The translations under genes were made by a program, and so were the position numbers. A stretch of 64,000 bases of DNA from Incumbomyces delicatus. Taxonomy: Eukaryota > Ascomycota > Eurotiomycetes > Chaetothyriales > Trichomeriaceae. The stretch is taken from NCBI GenBank assembly GCA_017655985.1, contig JACJVS010000004.1, positions 2,697,501-2,761,500 of the forward strand, given 5' to 3'. Shown piece by piece: positions 57,541-64,000 of this stretch; within the stretch, counting starts at the first letter, position 1; the number at the start of each line of letters is the position of its first letter. Under the pieces are notes generated by a model. It ran no database searches. It saw nothing but the letters and a program-made list of their open reading frames with translations, and had not been told where the DNA came from.

Positions 57541-58760
57541 TAGCCATGGCCTCATGGCAGAATAAAATTACACCATTTAACGCTAGTATGACTATCTATC
57601 GTTCTGAGCATTGGTATCGGGTTCTACTTGTCCATGTCACCATGTGGTCCAAACGAATGTACAACGTTACCCTCATTGATCTATTCCTCAGCACCGCAGC
57701 GCTTACTGGCCTATTCGGACAAATCCTTGCGTGGCGCATCGTGGACGTGAATGGAGTTCCAGGCTATCGTGGCTGGCGCTGGATATAAGCGTCATCGAGC
57801 CGTCTGTTGGGTTTACTAACTCTCCCAGCTTCAATTATGAAGCTGGTCCATATTGTGGTTATGGAGGTCGCAAGCTATTTCTTCATCCACACTACCCTTC
57901 GACAACCAAATTTCAGCCACTTGAGCAGCGATATTCCACCCGAGCAAGATCTGGTGCCGCCTCTGACACTGTAATGGATGGTAAAGCCCGAAATGCGGAA
58001 GGATTTTCCCAACATCGAAGTCTACTGATGTTGTCTTGGCTCCAACCTCACTTTATGCTCTAGACTCTCTCACTCTTCCATATCAATAACAAAGGATCCT
58101 GGGCACGTTTCTACTAAAGCGTAATTAATCATTTACCGTCCCACCTCATTGCTCGCGTTCCTAACCACTGTAGTTCTTGCAGTGATTTCCGGAAAGAGAT
58201 CTCTACAAGTCCAGTATATTGTTGCCTCCAGGTTTTTCGCTATCGTCGGAAACGCCATCCACTCACTTGTCACGGAGCTTGCGCGAGTTACACTGGAGCA
58301 GTCTTTGTCACGGGTGGTGCTTGCTGTCGCCTTTGCAGCTTTCCTGACCCGCAAACAATGTTTGTGGGCAGCCAAAGCGAGCTGTGACGAGGGCGATACA
58401 GATCATGAGAGGCAACTTGGGTGCGGTTCTTGACAAACCAAGTCGATCCCTCGTCTTTATCCGATTATGCGTTGGTGCTATCCCACACCAGTAGCAGGTT
58501 CCTTTCCTTGACCATCTTTAAATCAACGGTAGTTGCATTCTCGATCGACGGGACATCACATCCCGTCTACACGTTTTCCACGGGTCATATTGGCAGTTGT
58601 GTTTCGTTGACTACAATATCGTTATCGTCTTTTATGCAGTATCACGATCACTATGAAACAACACGCAAGCATTACATAATCGTCACTAGTCACAATAGGG
58701 TTGGGGGTTTGCTATGCCTTGTACGAATTGAGGTAGTGAGTTCCAAGGCTTGAAAGCGGC
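57541..58760 (+). pseudogene. Decayed MFS transporter, ACS (allantoate/anion:cation symporter) family
   Basis: Family blocks occur in order but in different frames: MTIYRSEHWYRV (57589), STAALTGLFGQILAW with GVPGYRGWRWI (to 57785), VIEPSVG (57793, frame change, family VIEG), STTKFQPLEQR and a MDGKARNAEGF block (57900-58005), AFLTTVVLAVISGKRSLQ (58151) with FFAIVGNAI, and KRAVTRAIQIMRGNLGAV (58375-58430), the conserved TM10-11 region. Several stops and frameshifts separate them. The N-terminal third before about 57560 is not recognisable. Related carriers take up nicotinate, pantothenate, allantoate and similar anions. It is clearly non-functional. Confidence 0.72.
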
Positions 58761-59089
58761 AGGTGTAGCCGAAGTCCATAAGATTCCAATGGGACGCGCT
58801 TGGTCTCCATCTCTGCTCAGCTTTGCCTCATCTCAAGAGACTTAGGAACGATCTTTAAATTGAAATGTTTCGAAGGCTGAGGCTTGCAGGTTCACAACCC
58901 GCTTCCAATTGGCGCTGTGTGACTCGCATCCACTTTGTAAGGCGCGTTCAAGATTGTGCCCCGTGACGCCTGCCTTACATTCACTCCACCTCTCAATCTC
59001 TACCGTCGTCTTTGGCCTCAATCCAAAGTGCTCTGCGATGGATACCACCGTGTGATGTCTCACAGAATTTGCATCCTTTTACATATAGA
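58761..59089. other. Upstream region of the next gene
   Basis: No gene seen; presumed promoter of the 59090 gene. Confidence 0.4.
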
Positions 59090-60240
59090 ATGGCTATCCT
59101 TGACAATTTTGAGGTAACTATATTGATACCAACAGACTCTACAGTAGCTGTTCAGCCTGGCCAGCGCCCTGCCTCATGGACACAGCTTGACGAGCTTGAC
59201 GGTCCAGCCTCGACGAATGTTCGCACAGATTATTGCAGGAAATTCATATGTGCTGCTACAATGCCAGATCCTTGGCTTGGCCACGACATCCCAAGCGAGT
59301 TTGCCATTGATTTCAAGGTTTACTGTGGGTTCACTTTCGCCGACAACGATAAGACTGACTTTCTGGTCTTTCGTGCATATCATGACGACGTCAAAATTGG
59401 TTCAGCGTTTTTGAAACGAGAACGGTGGGAACGTTCGGGTGGATACCGCGTCCGCAAGAGTTCGAGAAGATTCTGGGTCGAAGAGGAGCAAAGATGGGTT
59501 GCGCAGAAGTGGCGGTTTGATCAAGGATTGCATGGTACTCTGAAGATCGAGGTCTGGAGGGAACAAGAACGACCACCAATCATTGGAAGCTGGAATCACC
59601 CAAACTTACCAATGGACGTCAACGAATTCGGGACATTCATTGATTTGACAAACGATGATATCGATGTTAATCCTAAACCACCCAGGGTCACTCACGCCGA
59701 GAAGATCGACCTGCGCCCCCTTGCGACTTTTGTGTTTGAGTACAGGAGTGAAGGTATGTCTTGCATTTGACACGACTTCTGTTGTTCTAATTGGATACAG
59801 CTACATTGGTAGCACAAGGGATACTCCTTAATTGGACTGTGAACCTCCCAAAGTTAGATCTGACCGGAAGGAAACCTGCTGAGGTTGATCATACAGTCGA
59901 TGAGCGCATACATGAGCTGTCACCAAGCACCACTTCTGTCAGCCCAACCACCACGATGTCAGATGCGATGGCAGGGACGTGGCCCAGATGCATGCCACAC
60001 CACTGTGAAGAGGAAGCTAGTTCTCCCCGGTCCAGCAACTCTCGGTGGGGTGCCGAGGATGACAGTATGAACAGACCTATATTTCCTTCCGTCCTTGCTT
60101 CCATCCTCGATCCGCTGTACGACGAGAACAACCCAGTTGCCGATGTGGGATACGATCCGATGTCCGACGAAAATGCTGGCCCAAGCGCCGAACACTATAT
60201 AAGACCAGACGACCTTGTAGATCTGACCATGCTGGACTGA
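59090..60240 (+). CDS. DUF7918-like hypothetical protein with SIM-like motifs (copy 1)
   Basis: Exons 59090-59753 and 59801-60240 (47-bp intron) give 367 residues. The N-terminal 170 residues have a beta-rich pattern: KFICAATMPDPWLGHDIPSE, FAIDFKVYCG, FRAYHDDVKIGSAFLKRERW, WRFDQGLHGTLKIEVWRE, comparable strand by strand to the DUF7918 gene at 61584 (FAIQYDF, VAVFIDGKW, LGTIRISIRN). Two short hydrophobic-acidic motifs, FIDLTNDDID (mid-protein) and LVDLTMLD (extreme C-terminus), look like SUMO-interaction motifs. No catalytic residues recognised. Function unknown; such proteins are common and often duplicated in Pezizomycotina. Confidence 0.78.
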
Positions 60241-61583
60241 GGTCCTGCAGTGGACATCGGTTCAGCTGGGATTTGGGACAAAGCTGTCCGGAAGTGTGGT
60301 TGTCAAGCAGTGTTCGTTCTTGAAGATTTTGAAGACTATTGACTTAGCTGCGTTCGAATAAAGTATCAGCTATTACATCAAAAGGCAACAGGAGCCGTCC
60401 GGAATTGAAACGACCCCAAATGTATTCATGAATTTCGGGAACTTCGCAGGCACGGGAATGTTAAGGATTTTCCACACTGGCAAGACTCTACACTCTTTGG
60501 TATGATTGAATTCAACGCCGATTACGACGAGTTGGTACGAGCCAAAGATATGGAGTTGGATTCTGGCTTCGATTTCCTCCCGAGAATTACGTAGAAGATT
60601 CATCGCCTCTTGGAACTTGGACCTAGCAGCGATGACCCAACGAAACCCCTAGTGTGGAAAGATAGCTGTGTAGGAAGCCTTCAAGCTGCCGCGAGGAGAA
60701 GCTCGACCCAGAGAAATCTATTCGCTTGAACAATTGCAGAGAATGGCAAAACGCAACTTCCATGTATATACGATCATGCACACTCTGGTTGCTCTCATGG
60801 GGACTACGATGTACAACAGGATGGTGATAGCATCATTCAGGCAGATTCAATTCATGTACTTTACGCAGACAGAAGGGCAGAAATCCGCGGCTTTGGGCAC
60901 CTTGAGAGGCAGAACGTTCGCAACGAGCCCGCACTGAGGATGTCAAATCCGTTAACGGCGTAAACCATAACCACCAGCCACTTATCAATGAAAAGTTTTG
61001 GGCTTGTACGAAGTGAGAGTAGTCAAAATCTTCGTGATCTATATTTCTCTCTCTGGGAAGAGAAGTGTTGTAGCAATACACTACTCCTAACAAGCCAATC
61101 GAAGCGAACTTAACGAGTAGTCTCTAGTGGCTAGCGGCTTTGGTATAGAGATCAGAAGTCGGGTTGTGCGATCGACGGTTGGTAGAGGACGTCCACGGAT
61201 ATGAAAGCCTCGAGTCTGCTAGTGGCTCGGTCCGTGGAATAGTGGTGCGAAACGTGTGAAAATGCGTCACTTTCTGCAGGCACAGGGGCACCGTCAGTTC
61301 GTTAGCCTCAGGATGCCTGTGGGTCCAGTGATGGTAGTCAAACAGATCGAGCACTTTGGGTGTTTCATTTTGTAGTACCCCAAGTATATAATCTCCTCCT
61401 AACAACCTAGTTACGTCCACAGTTGTTTTACGCCGGTACCTTTGACAGAATTTGTTTCCCAGCCTGAAGCCGGGAGATTAAGTTTGAGGTTTCTTCGGCA
61501 CATTGTCTGACATTAGTCCCTTACAAAGCCCCCAACATCTATAACCTTTCGTCAACTACGACACTTTGTTCGATAGACCTGAG
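60241..61583. other. Spacer between the two DUF7918-like genes
   Basis: Only short, unrecognised frames (60373-60603 -, 60734-60937 +, 61124-61420 -). Confidence 0.4.
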
Positions 61584-62522
61584 ATGCCGTCTCATGGTGT
61601 TTACAGTGCATCAATTGTGGTGAATGGAATACCGCTAAAGGAATATGACCCCCCTGAAGATGAAATCGGCCATAACGGATATGTCACCCGATACATTGAA
61701 GCTGTTGAGGGGACTGAATTCGCTATTCAATATGACTTCGATCGATCGACAAAATTCCCAAACGGATCCAAAGAGGTGGCAGTGTTCATTGATGGAAAAT
61801 GGACAGACAGCCAAAGCGTCCATAGAAAAGATCGAGATCCTGACGGAACCTGGGGTGGTGTCATTAACACAAAATGTTTCCATGAAAACAATATCTGGGT
61901 TACACGAGCTTTTATGTTCAAGAATCTACAAACAACTGATGAAACACCAAAAGACCAAGACTTTCAAGCAAGTCTGAAAGACCTGGGTACTATTCGAATT
62001 TCGATACGCAATGTGAAATATGGGAAAAATGTGCCATACATGCCTGAGCAACATGAGGAAACGAAAAAAGTACCAGAAAAAGCCCTTAAAGGTCAAGCCA
62101 TCACTCTTTCGACAGATTTCGGTCCTCCGAAATGGACATATCGACCATTCTCTAGAGCAGCTGCATTTGTCGGTCCTACACAGGTTGTAATACTCTTCAA
62201 ATACCGCTCCAAAAGAGCTTTGCAACTGCTTGGTCTGATTCCCATGACTCCTGACCCAGAGTCTCTCGAGACCCGCGATGTGAATACATTGAGCCTGGAG
62301 GAAGCTCGGACGCTACTTGGGCGATACCAACAGCAAACACCCCAATCCACGCAGATCAAGGCTGAGGAAACGAACGTCAAGCTCGAGACTTCGAGTACCA
62401 CGCTTCCCTTTCGAAATCACTCTACAACAGCTGATGATGACGATGACGACTGCCAGTTTGTAAGAGTGAGGAGTCTCAAACAACTACCTGACGGAGACGC
62501 AGAAGTGTTCGATCTCACATGA
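61584..62522 (+). CDS. DUF7918 family protein (copy 2)
   Basis: A single exon of 312 residues from the ATG at 61584 (MPSHGVYSASIVVNGIPLKE). The N-terminal 200 residues carry the family's beta-sandwich-like pattern: EYDPPEDEIGHNGYVTRYIE, EGTEFAIQYDF, KEVAVFIDGKW, WVTRAFMFKNL, LGTIRISIRNVKYG. The tail is Gln/Thr/Asp-rich with a run of six Asp and ends EVFDLT, again SIM-like. An intron is not needed. It shares orientation and architecture with the gene at 59090 and is probably an old tandem duplicate, now much diverged. Function unknown. Confidence 0.82.
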   Translation: MPSHGVYSASIVVNGIPLKEYDPPEDEIGHNGYVTRYIEAVEGTEFAIQYDFDRSTKFPNGSKEVAVFIDGKWTDSQSVHRKDRDPDGTWGGVINTKCFHENNIWVTRAFMFKNLQTTDETPKDQDFQASLKDLGTIRISIRNVKYGKNVPYMPEQHEETKKVPEKALKGQAITLSTDFGPPKWTYRPFSRAAAFVGPTQVVILFKYRSKRALQLLGLIPMTPDPESLETRDVNTLSLEEARTLLGRYQQQTPQSTQIKAEETNVKLETSSTTLPFRNHSTTADDDDDDCQFVRVRSLKQLPDGDAEVFDLT

Positions 62523-63049
62523 CGGACTCAGATATGGAAGTGCCAGACGAGGACCATGATCTCGGCGTTCATTCCGCTTTTCAGTTAATGGCGGATGATT
62601 TGGCAGTCATCCTTGATGACACAAAATTTGCGATCTCACCAGTGCAGACGGTGGGTAGCGCGGCAAGCTAAAGCACAGCTAGGTTGCAGTCAGCAGGAAC
62701 CTCACATTGAACCACAATTAGCGAAAAGATATATGGTCTTCAGGCCCGCTTCAACCAGGGGCGGCCAAATAAATATCTGAAACGGGAAGCAGGCGATACT
62801 GGTATATCGCGATGCAGGTTCAACGCAGTGAGCAAATTTTGTCGGATTACGTAGAGCAGACTCAGGAAACCTGGCTTACGATCCAAGATTCTGTCATCCA
62901 AGCTCATAGATAAACTACGCATGTGACGTGCTAAAGGGTAATTTTTGGCTGTGGGTTGTGAGAAGCAGCCTTCAGGAAGCCATGTACAAGCTCTTATAGC
63001 AGAAGAAATCGTCACAATACTCTTTTCATAACGCACCGTTTCAAGAATC
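62523..63049. other. Convergent intergenic region
   Basis: Between the 3' ends of the DUF7918 gene (+) and the homocysteine methyltransferase (-). No gene recognised. Confidence 0.45.
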
Positions 63050-64000
63050 TCATGAGTTGTCTATCCGTCTTCTCAGCCCTCTGATCTCTTGCGGGCCTGT
63101 TTTGCAACAGCCCCCGACCACGATACCTCTCCATTTTCCTCTTTTCGTAGCGTCTTGAACCACGTCCCAAACGCGCTCATCCCACTTTCCATCATCTTGC
63201 TCGCTACCCACCCAAATCTGCGTCACACTATCATACGTTTGACCTTTACTGCCATTCGGAGCTATCACTAGCCTAGGGAGCTCGATCTGCAATTTCGCGG
63301 CTGCTGATTCGAATTGCGCAACCAGCTTGGACAACTTTCGAACTTCAGTACAGTTAATGCCGACAGCCCACGGGGTCTGTAGTTTGATACCGTCCTCCCA
63401 CGTCCTTTCCACAAATAAAGCCTCCACGACTTCCTCTATGCTACTCCCGTCTGGCAACTTGTCGTCATCGTTAGGGAAAACACAAGTCACCCAGTAAGGT
63501 TTGAAGACCCGATGATGGCGGTTTACATTTGCTGCAGTTCGTACTGCTCGGACCTCTTCCAGTCGTGGAATGGTCTCAAAAGCAACCACATCCACTCTGT
63601 CCCAGGTGGCCCAAAACAGCGCTATGCGTGCAACATGCCAATGCTCAAGCTTTGTCTCATCGCACATGTCTTTATACTTGCCACCGTATTCCTGTGAGGG
63701 CACCATCGTAGCCCCATAGGCGCCCAATGACAGCGCCACTAGGCCCGGGCGATTGTTGAAAGCGTGGCGAGTTAGGTCCACGCCAAGATCAAGGTATTGA
63801 CATATCTCCTCGAAAAAGTCAACCTTTTCTCCCTCGATGGTGGTGTTGGAAAAGCCATGGTGACTGGCCTGATACGTCGGCGTAAGGAGGATATCAACTC
63901 CGGCCTTTACAAAGTCTTGCTGGGCTTTTTCAAGAGTATCGGGGTCCGTCAGGAGCAGATGCGAGGACCATAATGGGGTCGTTGAGTCAAACTTGACACC
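63050..64000 (-). CDS. Homocysteine S-methyltransferase (5' end outside window)
   Basis: The frame is open from the right edge (64000) to a stop at 63050, about 316 residues without an intron; the start lies outside. Blocks include FVKAGVDILLTPTYQASHHG (substrate and zinc side, family TxTYQ), ALSLGAYGATMVPSQEYGG, VDVVAFETIPRLEEV, VGINCTEV (first zinc-ligand Cys) and IVVGGCCKTGP (the Cys pair). All three zinc cysteines of the Mht1/Sam4/BHMT fold are present, so it should be active: transfer of methyl from S-methylmethionine or S-adenosylmethionine to homocysteine, giving methionine in the cytosol. Confidence 0.9.
   Translation of the reverse strand, partial: GVKFDSTTPLWSSHLLLTDPDTLEKAQQDFVKAGVDILLTPTYQASHHGFSNTTIEGEKVDFFEEICQYLDLGVDLTRHAFNNRPGLVALSLGAYGATMVPSQEYGGKYKDMCDETKLEHWHVARIALFWATWDRVDVVAFETIPRLEEVRAVRTAANVNRHHRVFKPYWVTCVFPNDDDKLPDGSSIEEVVEALFVERTWEDGIKLQTPWAVGINCTEVRKLSKLVAQFESAAAKLQIELPRLVIAPNGSKGQTYDSVTQIWVGSEQDDGKWDERVWDVVQDATKRGKWRGIVVGGCCKTGPQEIRGLRRRIDNS

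Noticed and set aside
1..64000. CRISPR arrays, operons with ribosome-binding sites, or a phage
   Set aside because: The window is eukaryotic (spliceosomal introns, chromoviruses); no regularly spaced repeats were seen.

Overview
The window is nuclear DNA of a filamentous ascomycete (Pezizomycotina; class not resolvable by eye). Genes carry short introns of about 45-100 bp, and the protein families are typical of that group: fungal P450, NmrA-like reductases, APC and MFS permeases, an SPF45-type splicing factor, and a V-ATPase proteolipid. About 15 kb in the middle has been heavily mutated by repeat-induced point mutation (RIP): CpA and TpG are almost absent, TpA is in excess, and CAA/CAG/TGG codons have become stops.

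Layout. 1-12.6 kb: 3' tail of an unknown gene; C-terminal part of a dicarboxylic amino-acid permease; NmrA-like gene (-); cytochrome P450 (-); FAD-dependent DAO-type oxidoreductase (+); then a graveyard with a 4-aminobutyrate aminotransferase fragment (-) abutting a hotdog-thioesterase fragment (+). 12.6-27.9 kb: a Ty3/gypsy chromovirus on the - strand (element 1, TSD CTTTA) into which a second member of the same family has inserted on the + strand (element 2, TSD GTTTC). Both are RIP-inactivated. 28.5-30.6 kb: intact choline/GABA-type permease, then an isolated N-terminal permease exon (-). 32.6-36 kb: a 396-bp hAT-like MITE, a peroxisomal D-amino-acid oxidase, and a second NmrA-like gene. 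38-41 kb: APH-fold kinase-like gene and a broken hypothetical gene. 41.8-50.8 kb: ordinary gene-dense DNA with SPF45, then a same-strand run of four-carbon acid-sugar kinase, SAF-domain dehydrogenase and MFS sugar/polyol transporter. 52-64 kb: ankyrin-like protein, V-ATPase subunit c, a decayed ACS-family MFS gene, two DUF7918-like genes, and a homocysteine S-methyltransferase running off the right edge.

How it fits together. The left and centre hold genes for amino-acid uptake and oxidative deamination (two APC permeases, DAO-type oxidase, PTS1-tagged D-amino-acid oxidase, GABA aminotransferase remnant). The most striking observation is that one permease appears to have been cut in two: its first 53 codons lie at 30450-30608 (-) and the rest at 1544-3083 (+). 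Re-inverting the 28.9 kb between them joins the pieces in order, orientation and frame, so a paracentric inversion (or an assembly inversion) is the simplest reading. Both retroelements also carry, antisense to pol and next to the 3' LTR, a conserved reading frame with a CxxC-x6-C motif and a basic helix; the frame is kept between copies despite RIP. The 43.8-50.8 kb trio looks like a small sugar-acid uptake and catabolism cluster.
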